A stretch of DNA of 33,616 nucleotides from Beijerinckiaceae bacterium (GCA_006514895.1 VDMG01000153.1:1-33616), one strand, 5' to 3'. Counted from the first letter of the stretch, positions 1 to 10,547 are shown. Notes: generated from the sequence alone by a model not told the origin. Translations and numbers: made by a program.

Positions 1-90
1 CTGCCATAGCCGTCCTCCATGAGAGAACGGAATCAGATTCGCGGGATCTTGGGAATCCCAGAGCGCTCTACCCGTTAATGGGTCCGGACC

Positions 91-444
91 CTAGTTACAA
101 ACGTCGCCTTCATATCGAAAGTCAAGCGCATCATTGCGGTTCATGGCATCCGCATCGATATCCACGCCCGAGAGCTGTAGCCCGTAGGCGTCTTTATAAG
201 CAAGTGGAAATTGCCAGGGCGAACCAGCAGCCACATCAATAACATGCCTAATATCCGGAGCGGACAAGAGTGCTGCGAGACGTAAGTATTCAATAGCGAA
301 CCCGTATTCTGACATATTTCTTATTCTGAACATATGAGAAAGCGCGAAGTTTACTTTTAGAAAGTTTTTCCACAAATCCATTGAGTTATCCAATCTGAAG
401 CGTTTTCTTGTGCTCCTTGCTCCGGGCATCATTGTTCTCGGCAC
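91..444 (-). pseudogene. SAM-dependent methyltransferase, N-terminal fragment
   Basis: 117-aa ORF with motif-I-like IRHVIDVAAGSPWQFPLAYKDAYGLQLSGVDID, then an abrupt stop (GDVCN*), far too short for a complete class I methyltransferase. Confidence 0.45.
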
Positions 445-474
445 CGGGATCAGGTTTCTCCATTTTCATGCGGG

Positions 475-1905
475 CTATGGGCGCCCTCGGGCTCGTATTT
501 GGCGCGCAATCGTGGCCCCGGACCGGATTGACGACATCCCACCTGTCACCGTTAAGGTTGAAATCAATCCCAAGGTTGAAGCAACCTCTACGCCCATATC
601 GGGCGTGAACCAGGAAGCCGCTGACGTCGCGAACCATGGCAGTAAACTTAATTTCAACGCCGCTACAAATTCAATTATTCGCGGGTCCGCGCTGCGACAC
701 CGCAGAAAATATAGGCGCAGGATAAAACTACTAAGGAGTGCTGTTCCGAGAATCCCGGTATTGCTCAGAACGGCGACAAACCAATCCGACGTCCGCGCGC
801 TGCCAAGACCAACACCCAGCCCGTCCGTCGCAAAAAAAGCTTCCCACGCCACCCTAGTCCACTCGGTCCGTTCGGCATAGGACTCCGACTCGCTTTTCTT
901 GAAAATGATCGCATCAATCTTATCGTAGATGTGATCCAGTGCATGCGGCACCGCGGCGGCGAGCCCGAGTAAGGTTATTGCCGCCACTAATACAATGATC
1001 GCCTCCCATTTTAGCCCATCTGGGGCCGGAGTATACGGAGACAAGGTGCGGCGCAGCCAGTTCACCGCGAAGACCACCGCGAACGCCGCAAGGCCAAGGT
1101 AAGCGGTCGAGGATTGCGAAAGCCAGGCCATCGCCAGAAGCCCGGCAATAGTGAGGGGCACGAGATAGTTACGGAGCCACACCTTTTCATAACAAGGCCG
1201 GAGGAAGGTAAGGCTGGCAGCCGCCACGACACAAGGTGGGCCATAACCAGAGGCCTCCGGCATGAGGCCCACGATGCGCTTGCTCCCCAATATCTCGTGA
1301 TCTGTGAGAAGACTGTAATGGGCGTTGCGAAAAGGTTCCAAGAGCTCTTCATGGCTCTCCGTAAACATCATGTCGGCGAAACCTGTGGCGATAAAGAAGA
1401 GACCTCCAACCAATATCGCCTGAAGGTAATGGCGCCGGAAGGACGCATTCCCGCCGGCGAGACTGAAAGCGAGAGCAATGCCACACGACAGCGTCGCATA
1501 AACGGACTGGCTGACGTTCGTTGAACGCGGCTCGAGCGGGATTGCCCAGGGCGCGATGACAGAGTTCAGGTCTATGACTTCCACCATATGGGCGAAGAAC
1601 CGGGGCATCGCATAGGCCGAAAATACTGCATAGCCGGTGAAGGCAAAAAAAAGGCCGAGCTTGGCCGGATCAATTGCCATATCCACCGCGCGAGACAGCT
1701 GACCCTTGGAGAACACTATTTTGCAGATGAGGAATATCGAGCAGACCGCTTGTGGAAGCAGGTTTACGCTGCCACTATCGGATGGGAGCAAGGTTAGAGA
1801 GCCAAAGGCGCCGAACCCAAAAAAGAGGTAAAGCAAAAAAAGCGGACTGCGCGGCAACAATCCGGCGAAAATTAAAATCCACGACAAGACGGCTGGCCAA
1901 GTCAT
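475..1905 (-). CDS. O-antigen polymerase/ligase-like polytopic membrane protein
   Basis: 476-aa ORF with many hydrophobic segments and a central loop before a GVGLGSARTSDWFVAVLSNTGILG region typical of Wzy/O-antigen ligase-like proteins. Confidence 0.6.
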   Translation of the reverse strand: MTWPAVLSWILIFAGLLPRSPLFLLYLFFGFGAFGSLTLLPSDSGSVNLLPQAVCSIFLICKIVFSKGQLSRAVDMAIDPAKLGLFFAFTGYAVFSAYAMPRFFAHMVEVIDLNSVIAPWAIPLEPRSTNVSQSVYATLSCGIALAFSLAGGNASFRRHYLQAILVGGLFFIATGFADMMFTESHEELLEPFRNAHYSLLTDHEILGSKRIVGLMPEASGYGPPCVVAAASLTFLRPCYEKVWLRNYLVPLTIAGLLAMAWLSQSSTAYLGLAAFAVVFAVNWLRRTLSPYTPAPDGLKWEAIIVLVAAITLLGLAAAVPHALDHIYDKIDAIIFKKSESESYAERTEWTRVAWEAFFATDGLGVGLGSARTSDWFVAVLSNTGILGTALLSSFILRLYFLRCRSADPRIIEFVAALKLSLLPWFATSAASWFTPDMGVEVASTLGLISTLTVTGGMSSIRSGATIARQIRARGRP

Positions 1906-2239
1906 TCCCGAACTCCGGATAGCCGGTCATTTTGACCCGCGGCAACGATCATTTCCGTTTGAACTCTCTGGGGTTTCACAAACTTTGCATTTTACTATCT
2001 TCGCATATGGCCGTGTCCGGCATCAACGGCGCTTCCCGATCACGTTGATTTGCTTAATCGGAAAGGAGGCATTCAAATTCAAAGACTTGGAATATGCCGG
2101 AACCGAAACAGCGGAGCAACTTTTCCAAGACATGTTCAATGGAAGCAGCGCGTTGAGATGAGAAAAGCAATCGTTTCGCTTTCAAAAAAGATTTGCTCCA
2201 GTCTAAAGCTGCTTTCAAATTCCGTGGAAAAGAAAGCGG

Positions 2240-2310
2240 CTCAAGATCTTCGTTTTATCGCATTTTCTTGACCCGAACCGGTATCCACTTCGCTTAAAAA
2301 TGCTCTAGGA
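2240..2310. repeat. Rhizobiales-type intergenic palindromic repeat (RIME/REP-like)
   Basis: GCATTTTCTTGACCCGAACCGGTATCCACTTCGCTTAAAAATGC has terminal inverted arms GCATTTT/AAAATGC and resembles an intergenic repeat I recall from Rhizobiales genomes (...CGCGAACCGGTATCCACTTCGCTCGAAAA...). Confidence 0.5.
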
Positions 2311-2510
2311 ACGGAATTGCCCAAAGCCAACGCTCTCAAGCGTGCCAGAATCCTGTAAAGCACGATCTGTTTGCCGGTCTGGTCCCGCCATCGGCACCCG
2401 CCGGAAAGGCGCCGCGGCCACCGCAGGCAATGCCCTAGACCATGATCGCCTCGAGTTCAATCGTTCATGGGCTCTGTATGTTCATTGCTCGCCTATCCTT
2501 TCGGAAGTGT

Positions 2511-3167
2511 TCATGGCGCATCTGCTTGTGCTTCGGGCGCCGCCGCCATGAAGGCAGGCAGCTTCCGTGCCGCCGCGTCCGCTGCGGTGATGCGCGGATA
2601 AGGCGCCAAGTCGAGGCCGACCCGAAGCGCGTTATAGACCTGAGGCACAAGACAGATATCGGCCAAGCTAATCCGATCCCCAATTGCGTGCCGCCCTGCC
2701 ATGGCGGCAAGGCGCGTTTCGATCGCGTCGAAACCGGCGGCAATCCAATGCCGGTTCCATGCGGCGCGGGCCTCCGGGCCGGCGCCATAATCCGCCGTGA
2801 GCTTTTCAAGCACGCGCAAATTGCCGGCCGGATGGATGTCGCAGGCGATCGTATAGGCGATCTCGCGGCAGAGCGCCTTCTGCCTAAAATCGTCGGGCAA
2901 TAAGGGCGGATCGGGAAATTTTTCGTCCAAATATTCGATGATGGCGAGCGATTGTGCTAGGGTAAACCCATCCGGTTCACGCCATAGCGGAACGAGACCC
3001 GCCGGATTGAGCGCGCGATAATCCGCGCTCTTCTGCTCTCCCGCTTGCAACTGCACGGGGACTTGGCTAGCGGCGATCGCCTTCAAGTTCAGCGCGATCC
3101 GCACCCGGTAGGCCGCGCTCGACCGCCAATAGCCGAAGAGGCACGGCTCAAGCAGAGCGTCTTTCAT
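2511..3167 (-). CDS. maiA: maleylacetoacetate isomerase (zeta-class GST)
   Basis: 218 aa; N-terminal LFGYWRSSAAYRVRIALNLKAI matches the SSCxxRVRIAL-type zeta GST motif; adjacent to fahA and hmgA. Confidence 0.9.
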   Translation of the reverse strand: MKDALLEPCLFGYWRSSAAYRVRIALNLKAIAASQVPVQLQAGEQKSADYRALNPAGLVPLWREPDGFTLAQSLAIIEYLDEKFPDPPLLPDDFRQKALCREIAYTIACDIHPAGNLRVLEKLTADYGAGPEARAAWNRHWIAAGFDAIETRLAAMAGRHAIGDRISLADICLVPQVYNALRVGLDLAPYPRITAADAAARKLPAFMAAAPEAQADAP

Positions 3168-4173
3168 GAGGTTCGACCGTCTGTTCGATGGCCCCGAAAA
3201 CGGTCTGGCCGCTCGGACTTTTCATTTCAATACGCACCGTATCGCCAAAGCGTAAAAATTGGGTTTTTGGCGCGCCGTGGCGAATGGCCTCGGCCATCCG
3301 CGCCTCGGCAAGGCACGAATAGCCAACTCCGCCCTCGCCGATTGGGCGGCTGGGGCCGCCGTCCGCCCCCTTGTTGGAAACGGTGCCGGATCCAATGATG
3401 GTGCCGGCGCCCAAAGGCCTTGTCCTGGCTGCGCTGGCGATGAGGTTGGGAAAATCGAAATTCATGCCAATGCCGGCATCCGCCCGCCCGAACGGCTTGC
3501 CGTTGAGACTCACAAGCAAAGGAAAACGCAGGCGTCCGCAGTCCCAAGCAAGGCCGAGTTCGTCCAGAGTGACCGCGACCGGCGAGAACGCCGAAGAGGG
3601 TTTCGATTGGAAGAAGCCGAAGCCCTTGGCGAGTTCCGCCGGGATGAGGTTGCGCAAGGAGACGTCGTTGACAAGGACGACGAGGACGATAGAAGCGGCA
3701 GCCTCGGCCACGCTCGCGCCCATCATGACATCGTTGACGATGACCGCGACTTCGCCCTCGAAGTCGATGCCCCAATCTTCGTTTGCCATTGTTATCGGCG
3801 CGCGGGGAGCAAGAAAAGCATCCGAGCCGCCCTGATAAAGCAAGGGATCGGTCCAAAGTTCCGGAGGCATCGCGGCGCCCCGCGCCTTGCGCACCAGTTC
3901 CACATGGCTCAAATAGGCGGAGCCGTCGATCCATTGGAAGGCGCGAGGGAGCGGCGAAAGCACCTCGTGCTCGCGGAACCGCTCGCATGGCACCGCGCCG
4001 GTTTCGAGCGCACTCGCGAGCGTCTCGAGCCTTGGGGCGAGGTGCGCCCAATCGTCGAGCGCGTCCTGAAGGGTCGGGGCTATGCCCTGCGCGTCCGTGG
4101 CATGGGTGAGGCTGCGCGAAACCACGACAAGCCGCCCATCGCGGGTGCCGTTGGCGAGTGTCGCGAGCTTCAT
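3148..4173 (-). CDS. fahA: fumarylacetoacetate hydrolase family protein
   Basis: ORF 3148..4242; preferred start MKLATLANGTRDGRLVVVSRS at 4173. FAH-fold motifs DWGIDFEGEVAVIVND and GTVSNKGADGG; overlaps maiA by 20 bp. Confidence 0.88.
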   Translation of the reverse strand: MKLATLANGTRDGRLVVVSRSLTHATDAQGIAPTLQDALDDWAHLAPRLETLASALETGAVPCERFREHEVLSPLPRAFQWIDGSAYLSHVELVRKARGAAMPPELWTDPLLYQGGSDAFLAPRAPITMANEDWGIDFEGEVAVIVNDVMMGASVAEAAASIVLVVLVNDVSLRNLIPAELAKGFGFFQSKPSSAFSPVAVTLDELGLAWDCGRLRFPLLVSLNGKPFGRADAGIGMNFDFPNLIASAARTRPLGAGTIIGSGTVSNKGADGGPSRPIGEGGVGYSCLAEARMAEAIRHGAPKTQFLRFGDTVRIEMKSPSGQTVFGAIEQTVEPHERRSA

Positions 4174-4190
4174 GTGCTCCCCCGGAGCAT

Positions 4191-5498
4191 TCACCAATCG
4201 CGGCGATTTGGATCGAAGTGCTTTTCCAAACCGTCCCAGCAATCGGCATAATCGCTTTGCAGCGCCGGCAGCTTGGCCGCATATTCCGTCACCTGTTGGG
4301 GGTAGCGCGTCTCAAACATAAAGGCGAGGGTATTTTCGAGTTTTTGCGGTTTCAGCTCGCCGGAGCTGGCTTTGTCGAAAGCTTGCGTGTCCGGCCCATG
4401 CGGCAGCATGCAATTATGGAGAGATATCCCGCCCGGCGCAAAGCCTTTCGCCTTAGCGTCATACTGGCCAAGGATCAGCCCCATGAACTCGCTCATGATG
4501 TTCATGTGGTACCAAGGCGGCCGGAACGAATGTTCGGCAACGAGCCAGCGCTCGGGAAAGATCACGAAATCGACGTTCGCGGTCCCGGCTTCGCCCGATG
4601 GCGCGGTGAGGACGGTGAAGATGGAAGGATCTGGGTGATCGAACAAAATGGCCCCAACCGGCGCGAAGGTGCGAAGATCGTATTTGTAGGGCGCATAATT
4701 GCCGTGCCAGGCGACGACGTCGAGCGGCGAATGGCCGGTATCAGTGGCATGGAAGCCGCCGCACCATTTTATCGTGAGGCGGCAGGGCGTTTCCTTCTCC
4801 TCAAAGCTCGCCACCGGAGTCTTGAAGTCGCGCGGGTTGGCAAGGCAATTGGCGCCGATCGGCCCGCGCGCGGGCAGAGCGAACCTCGCGCCATAGTTCT
4901 CGCACATATAGCCGCGCGCGGGACCGTCTTGCAGCCCCACCTTGAATTTCATTCCGCGCGGGATCACCGCGATGTCGCCTGGTGCGATGTCGAGACGGCC
5001 GAGCTCGGTTGCGATGTCGAGCGCTCCGGTTTGAGGCACGATCAGGACTTCGCCATCGGCATTCATGAAATAATCATCTTCCATGGTCTGCGTCACATGG
5101 AAGACATGCGCCGCCATGCCGGTCTGAGTGTGGACATCGCCCGCCGTCGTCATGGTCCGCATGCCGTTCACGAAGGACAATGGCTCATTGGGAATGGGCA
5201 AGGGGTCCCAGCGCAATTGGCCGAGCGGCAGGCCGTGCGCGACAATATGCGGCGCGGTTTTCCAAAAGGGGACATCGGCGCGCGTAAAGCGGCTCGCATG
5301 TTTGACCGAGGGGCGCATGCGGTAGAGCCAAGAGCGCGCATTTATGCCATGCGGCGCGGTAAAGGGCGTGCCTGACAATTGTTCGGCATAAAGCCCATAG
5401 GGGCAGCGCTGCGGCGAGTTCTGCCCTTGCGGCAGGGCGCCCGGCAACGCCTCGGTCTCAAAGTCGTTGCCGAAGCCGGGCATGTACCGATTTGTCAT
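4191..5498 (-). CDS. hmgA: homogentisate 1,2-dioxygenase
   Basis: ORF 4191..5612; likely start [30 protein letters not shown] at 5498; characteristic HGD sequence throughout. Confidence 0.95.
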   Translation of the reverse strand: MTNRYMPGFGNDFETEALPGALPQGQNSPQRCPYGLYAEQLSGTPFTAPHGINARSWLYRMRPSVKHASRFTRADVPFWKTAPHIVAHGLPLGQLRWDPLPIPNEPLSFVNGMRTMTTAGDVHTQTGMAAHVFHVTQTMEDDYFMNADGEVLIVPQTGALDIATELGRLDIAPGDIAVIPRGMKFKVGLQDGPARGYMCENYGARFALPARGPIGANCLANPRDFKTPVASFEEKETPCRLTIKWCGGFHATDTGHSPLDVVAWHGNYAPYKYDLRTFAPVGAILFDHPDPSIFTVLTAPSGEAGTANVDFVIFPERWLVAEHSFRPPWYHMNIMSEFMGLILGQYDAKAKGFAPGGISLHNCMLPHGPDTQAFDKASSGELKPQKLENTLAFMFETRYPQQVTEYAAKLPALQSDYADCWDGLEKHFDPNRRDW

Positions 5499-5706
5499 GG
5501 GAGGAGACTCTTCAATGCCAAGGAAACCTCGAACTGCGCGGCATTTTGGCGCCCGCATGGAGAGGGATCCCAAATCTTGCAGACTTTTAGATAGGTTCAT
5601 GCGAACAAACAAACAGATGGTAACTTATGGGCGTTCCGCCGTGAATTGGCCGTAGCCTGAGCCTCGGGTTACCGAAAGTCGTGGCGCCGTCACCCTGCTG
5701 GTCCAT

Positions 5707-6129
5707 TTGGAGAATCGCGTGCGCGACAAAATTCTTATAACTCTGGTCGTACTCATCATTATTCTAAACTTAGGCCACACCGCCGATCATTTTGCCCGAG
5801 GCGACTTCCGCTGGCCGATAACGGTGGAAACGGTGCCGCCGATCATTGTTACCCTTGCGATAAACTCGATTTTGGGCTTCGGACTGTATTTCTACCACAA
5901 AAACCGGATCGGCCCTCTGTTCTGGGCGATCGTTGCGGGCATCGGAGTGGCGTTAGGTTGGCTGGCGCATTTCAGTCCCTTTACGGAGCAAACTCCACAG
6001 TATATTTACCGCGCCTATGAAGCGCCTGCAGTAGGATGGCTGGCGGTGGCATGGCTCGCCGCGCTCATGCTTGTGCTTATCATCACCGCGATCTATGCGG
6101 AGTATCTTTGGGCGCGCGGCTTGCATTGA
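5707..6129 (+). CDS. conserved hypothetical membrane protein
   Basis: 140-aa ORF (TTG start) with about four hydrophobic segments; no recognised family. Confidence 0.55.
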   Translation: MENRVRDKILITLVVLIIILNLGHTADHFARGDFRWPITVETVPPIIVTLAINSILGFGLYFYHKNRIGPLFWAIVAGIGVALGWLAHFSPFTEQTPQYIYRAYEAPAVGWLAVAWLAALMLVLIITAIYAEYLWARGLH

Positions 6130-6224
6130 CGTTTTCGCGCGATGCCCGCAGTCCGGTCGACTGGAAATCCCTTGCTTGAAGCTGCGAATGGTCCGTGGCT
6201 TAGCCAAGGCCACGTCTTCGTGTG

Positions 6225-7241
6225 CTACTCAAATGCGAAGATCCGCTTCCAATCGTTCTTCATGCTGATGATTGTCCAGCCGTCCTTTTTCGCTTCATCG
6301 TAGAGCGCCTGGGTAAAAGTTCCGATCTTTGTGGGTGGAAATCCTTGGGCTGGTCCATAGGCATATTCGCGCACCGCATCGTCGTGCAGCACGAGCAGCG
6401 CAAGCCGGGCGCCGTCTCCAGCTTTGGTATATTCCAGCATCTGCCGGTCGCCAGTCGAATTGCCGAACGCGATGGCCGGGCGGCGGCCGATCATCATATG
6501 AATTCCTTCTGGCTTACCAGCGCCATTGTCGTTCAGCAGAAGCTTGGGCTCCTTGGTCCAAAACGGTTTGCCGCTCTTGTCATAGCTGTATTTCGTCCCG
6601 CCCGCCGTGCCGACGACTTGCTCGGGCGGGATGTCATAGACCCGCCCGGCGTAGACGCGGACAAAATCTTGCCCGCCACCGGTGACGATGTAGGTCTTGT
6701 AGCCGTTTTCGCGCAGGTATCGCATCGCCTCGAGCATCGGCTCATAGGTCAGCTCTGTATAGGGGCGGTCCCATCGCGGATGTTTAGCGGCCGCGATCCA
6801 CTTGGTGACCTCCGTGTTGAATTCCTCCACCGGCATGCCGGTGAGCATCGCCGCGAGAATCTTTAAAAGGTCTTTCGTCGAGAGCTTGGCCATCGCCTCG
6901 CGGTCGCCGGAAAGCACCGTCTTGAACGGCTCGACATTTTTGAGGTCCGGCTTCGCCTTCACCAGCGCCGAACCTTCTCCAAAGACGACCTGCGTGTAGA
7001 TCGGATGCTCGACCCAAGTCGTGCCGTCCTGGTCAAAGGTGGCGATGCGCGCTTCCGGCGGCACGAATTTGCGGCTGGCCCTATCGGTCGTCGTCTTGAC
7101 CAGCTCGATGATCGCCTGCTTGGCCGGGCCATCGTTCCAAGACGGCAGCGGATCCGTCTGTGCCTGCGCGCGGAGGCAAAGAAAGAGCAGGACGAAGAAC
7201 GCAAATGTCGCGCGGCCCCGGAAGGTGTCGAATAATTTCAT
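6225..7241 (-). CDS. exported HAD-family hydrolase/phosphatase
   Basis: 338 aa; N-terminal signal-like segment; HAD motifs ATFDQDGTTW, IVTGGGQDF, AFGNSTGDRQM. Confidence 0.8.
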   Translation of the reverse strand: MKLFDTFRGRATFAFFVLLFLCLRAQAQTDPLPSWNDGPAKQAIIELVKTTTDRASRKFVPPEARIATFDQDGTTWVEHPIYTQVVFGEGSALVKAKPDLKNVEPFKTVLSGDREAMAKLSTKDLLKILAAMLTGMPVEEFNTEVTKWIAAAKHPRWDRPYTELTYEPMLEAMRYLRENGYKTYIVTGGGQDFVRVYAGRVYDIPPEQVVGTAGGTKYSYDKSGKPFWTKEPKLLLNDNGAGKPEGIHMMIGRRPAIAFGNSTGDRQMLEYTKAGDGARLALLVLHDDAVREYAYGPAQGFPPTKIGTFTQALYDEAKKDGWTIISMKNDWKRIFAFE

Positions 7242-7403
7242 CAGAGCCTCCTGCCCAAAGCCACTTAGAGAAGCTGGACTTCTTGAGGAAGCGACGCATG
7301 CGACAAGCCCCCTCGGAACGTATGCGAATAGGGGGAAAACGGCGGGAAGGGAAGCGATTTTCCGGCGGGAATCGCTCGGGGTCGTTTCGCGAGGGAATCG
7401 AAA

Positions 7404-7430
7404 GACGGGCGCCCTTACAGAGCGCCCGTC
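7404..7430 (-). terminator. stem-loop downstream of the arylsulfatase locus
   Basis: Perfect 9-bp arms GACGGGCGC/GCGCCCGTC with a 9-nt loop, 12 bp past the minus-strand stop; followed on the minus strand by TTTC. Confidence 0.55.
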
Positions 7431-7442
7431 GCGTTGGCGTAC

Positions 7443-9198
7443 CTATTGCCCCTCGTGGGCCTTGATGGCTTCCTCGACCTGTTCCTTGACCGCTTGGATG
7501 TTGAAGCTCGCTGGCGCTTGCATCGGAGGAAAATCAATGGCCGTCTTTGCGAGTTCACCCACGTATTTCTGCACGAGGACGAAGCGCCAGAACTCGCGCG
7601 CCATGAAGTCGTTCATATAGCCGCCGCCGAGATTGTTCAGGTTTTCGCTGCGGATGGACGGGGTCCGCTCGAAGGGGTCCTGACGGAGATTGATGATCGG
7701 CGGCATGTCGGTCCGACCTTCTCCCCCGGCCAGCCTTGAGGCTGCTGGAAGAGCTGGAATTTGAAGTCATCGAGGCGCAAAGCGCCGAGATGCGGGCCGC
7801 CGAAGTAAAAGATCTCGTGGCGCGCTGATGGCCATTTGCCCAAAAGGACATCCAATTGATTGTAGCCGTCGAGATGGTTCTTGTATGTCCTGCCCTCGAA
7901 CTCCACGCCGTTCAAAAGCTTGTCTTTGACGTCGAGATCGCCGGCGGCGGCGGCAAGCGTCGGCAACCAATCGAGGCCGGAGAAGATTCCGTTTTCGACA
8001 GACCTTGGCTTGACCTTGCCCGGCCAGCGAATAATGCACGGGACGCGGAAGCCGCCTTCATAGACCGTGCCTTTGGTGGCCCTGAACGGAGTCATGCCGC
8101 CGTCCGGCCAGGTGAACACCTCCGCCCCATTGTCGGTGGTGAAAATGACGATCGTATTGTCGGCCTCGCCGATGTCCTCCAAATGTTTCAGGAGCGCGCC
8201 GACGCTGTCGTCCATTTGCGCCATGCCGGCCTCTTCGAGACTGTAATTGTCCTTCGCATTCATTTCCGCCTGATATTTCGGCGGGAGTTAGGTGAAGACA
8301 TGCATCCGCGTCGTATTGTGCCAGATGAAGAAAGGCTTGCCGGCCTTTTTCGCCTTGTCCATGAAGGCGCTCGAAGATTTGACGAGGACCTCGTCGAAAG
8401 TCTCCATGTCATATTTCGCCTTGCGGCCTTGCTGCCAGCCCTGCATATCCTTCATATTCGGAAAAGGCGCCAGTCCTCCATATTCGGAAAAGGCGCCAGC
8501 GGCCCTTCATCGATGATCTTCTGCTTGCCGACCTTGCCCCAGCGCGGCATTTCGGTCGGGTCATTTACGTCGGACGCGAAAGCATGCACCAGATTACGCG
8601 GCCCGGTCTTATCGAGCCAATCCTGGGGATAATCGTACCAATAGGGGTCCGACATGGCGTCGAGATGGTAGAGGTAGCCGAAGAACTCATCGAAGCCATG
8701 CACGGTCGGCAAGAATTTATTGAGGTCGCCGAGATGGTTCTTGCCGAACTGGCCGGTCGTATAGCCTTGCGACTTCAGCACAGTGGCGAGGGTGACGGCC
8801 TCGTCCGGAATGCCGATATCGGCACCTGCCTGGCCGACGGTGGTGAGACCCGTGCGGATCGGCAGCTCGCCGGTGATGAAATTCGCCCGCCCCGCCGTGC
8901 AGCTCGCCTCGGCGTAATAGTCGGTGAACATCATGCCCTCGTCAGCCAGCTTGTCGAGGTTTGGGGTCTTGCCGGACATGATGCCGCGATGATAGGTGCC
9001 AATGTTGAACCAGCCAACGTCGTCGCCCATGATGACAAGAATATTCGGTTTCTTAGCGGACGCCTGCGCGAGCGCCGCCCCAGAAATTTCCGGCGAGGCC
9101 GCAAAAAGAATCGCGGCGACGACACCACCCAGTACGCTTTGGAAAACTGGGCGTCTCGGCGGATGCGGCAGTAGTGCAGAACCTGCAGGATCGTGCAT
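7443..9198 (-). pseudogene. arylsulfatase (formylglycine-dependent sulfatase), disrupted
   Basis: Fragments 8452..9198, 7637..8263 and 7443..7706 join into one sulfatase. CTAGR active-site motif (YYAEASCTAGRANF) and metal-site sequences MGDDVGW and FTTDNGAE present. Lesions: 26-bp tandem duplication 8448-8499, in-frame TAA at 8288-8290, frameshift near 7705. Confidence 0.85.
8448..8499. repeat. 26-bp tandem duplication (two copies, one mismatch)
   Basis: TCCTTCATATTCGGAAAAGGCGCCAG (8448-8473) directly followed by TCCTCCATATTCGGAAAAGGCGCCAG (8474-8499). Confidence 0.95.
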
Positions 9199-9383
9199 TG
9201 TTGCCTCCCTCAATATGCCGCAGCGCATCAAAATCAACGCCTTGCAACATCCGTAACAAGATGGAGAACATAACACGCGTTTGACAGCTACGCCGATTTT
9301 TTAGGGCGCGGATCAATTTTTTTCTGGAGAATTAGTCGCGAATTTCATTTGGCATGAGCACCGCTGGATTGCGCCAGGTTCGT

Positions 9384-10487
9384 TTAGGCGTGGAGCACGC
9401 CGCGTTCGATCTGGTCTGCCTCGAGCGACTCGAACAGCGCCTTGAAATTGCCTTCGCCAAAACCTTCGTCGCCCTTGCGTTCGATGAACTCGAAAAAGAT
9501 CGGGCCGATCACCGTCTTGGAAAAGATCTGCAACAGGAGCTTTGGCTTGCCCCCTTCGACAACCTCACCATCGATGAGAAGACCGCTCAAACGCAGGGCC
9601 TCCAGCGGTTCGCCATGGCCTGGCAGACGCGCGGCGATCTTGCGGTAATAGGTGTCTGGCGGCGGCGGCATGAAGGCGAGACCCCGCGCCGCCAAGCGCT
9701 TCACGGTGGCGTAGATGTCCTTGCAGCCGCAGGCGATATGCTGGATGCCTTCGCCCTTATATTGGTGCAGAAACTCCTCGATCTGACTTTTGTCGTCGGC
9801 GGATTCGTTCAAGGGAATCCGGATTTTCCCGCAGGGGCTCGCCAAGGCACGCGAATAAAGGCCGGTCATTTTTCCGGCGATGTTGAAATAACGGATTTGC
9901 CGGAAGTTGAAGAGATTTTGATAGAATTGATACCAGCGGTCCATGGCGCCGCGAAACACATTGTTGGTTAGGTGATCGATGTAATCGATGCCGCAACCGT
10001 TTGGCGACGGATCGCGCTCACCTACCCAATCGAATTCGGCGTCATAGGGCGAACCCTTGGCGCCATAAGTGTCGACGAAATAGATCAGGCTGCCGCCGAT
10101 CCCAAGAATCGCGGGCGCGTCGATGGTCTTGGCGCCCATCTCGCCGTTGTAGGCCTGCGTGCCGCGCCCCAGCGCATGCGCAAAGGCGTGCTTGGCATCG
10201 ACAACCCGCCACGCCATCGCTGGCGCGCAAGGGCCATGCGTATCAACGAATCGTCCGCCGAAACTTGAGCGATCGGCGTTGAGGATGTAGCTGACGCCGC
10301 CTTGGCGGTAAAGATCGATGGCGCGGGATTTGTGACGTGCGACAAGCTCGAAACCCATTTGCTCAAACAAAATCTTGAGCAGATTGGGCTCGGCATGGGC
10401 GAATTCCACGAATTCAAAACCATCGGTGCCGGCCGGGTTTTCGGCACTGATTTTGGCGGGCGGCGCATCGTGCGGAAACGGACCCAT
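9384..10487 (-). CDS. hppD: 4-hydroxyphenylpyruvate dioxygenase
   Basis: Start MGPFPHDAPPAKISAENPAGTDGFEFVEFAHAEP at 10487; C-terminal LLLQIFSKTVIGPIFFEFIERKGDEGFGEGNFKALFESLE is diagnostic of HPPD. Confidence 0.95.
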   Translation of the reverse strand: MGPFPHDAPPAKISAENPAGTDGFEFVEFAHAEPNLLKILFEQMGFELVARHKSRAIDLYRQGGVSYILNADRSSFGGRFVDTHGPCAPAMAWRVVDAKHAFAHALGRGTQAYNGEMGAKTIDAPAILGIGGSLIYFVDTYGAKGSPYDAEFDWVGERDPSPNGCGIDYIDHLTNNVFRGAMDRWYQFYQNLFNFRQIRYFNIAGKMTGLYSRALASPCGKIRIPLNESADDKSQIEEFLHQYKGEGIQHIACGCKDIYATVKRLAARGLAFMPPPPDTYYRKIAARLPGHGEPLEALRLSGLLIDGEVVEGGKPKLLLQIFSKTVIGPIFFEFIERKGDEGFGEGNFKALFESLEADQIERGVLHA

Positions 10488-10547
10488 TTTCGCATCCTCT
10501 CTTATTCGACCATCTAAAAATAGCGCGAAATGGGCGAGAGAAGCGTG

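Noticed and set aside
386-880. ORFs 386..637 (-), 408..608 (+), 410..880 (+)
   Set aside because: Overlap the 3' part of the membrane-protein gene or the intergenic gap in wrong frames; no recognisable motifs.
3227-4282. 351-aa minus-strand ORF in an alternative frame of fahA
   Set aside because: Arg/Pro-rich low-quality translation overlapping the convincing fahA frame.
3259-5375. Long plus-strand ORFs (330 aa at 3259..4251, 405 aa at 4158..5375) opposite fahA and hmgA
   Set aside because: Antisense shadow ORFs in GC-rich coding DNA; compositionally Arg/His/Gly rich, no recognised domains, and the minus strand encodes clear fahA and hmgA.
7856-8632. 258-aa plus-strand ORF spanning the arylsulfatase lesions
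   Set aside because: Antisense to sulfatase coding sequence with no domain; being open across the lesions is expected by chance in GC-rich sequence.
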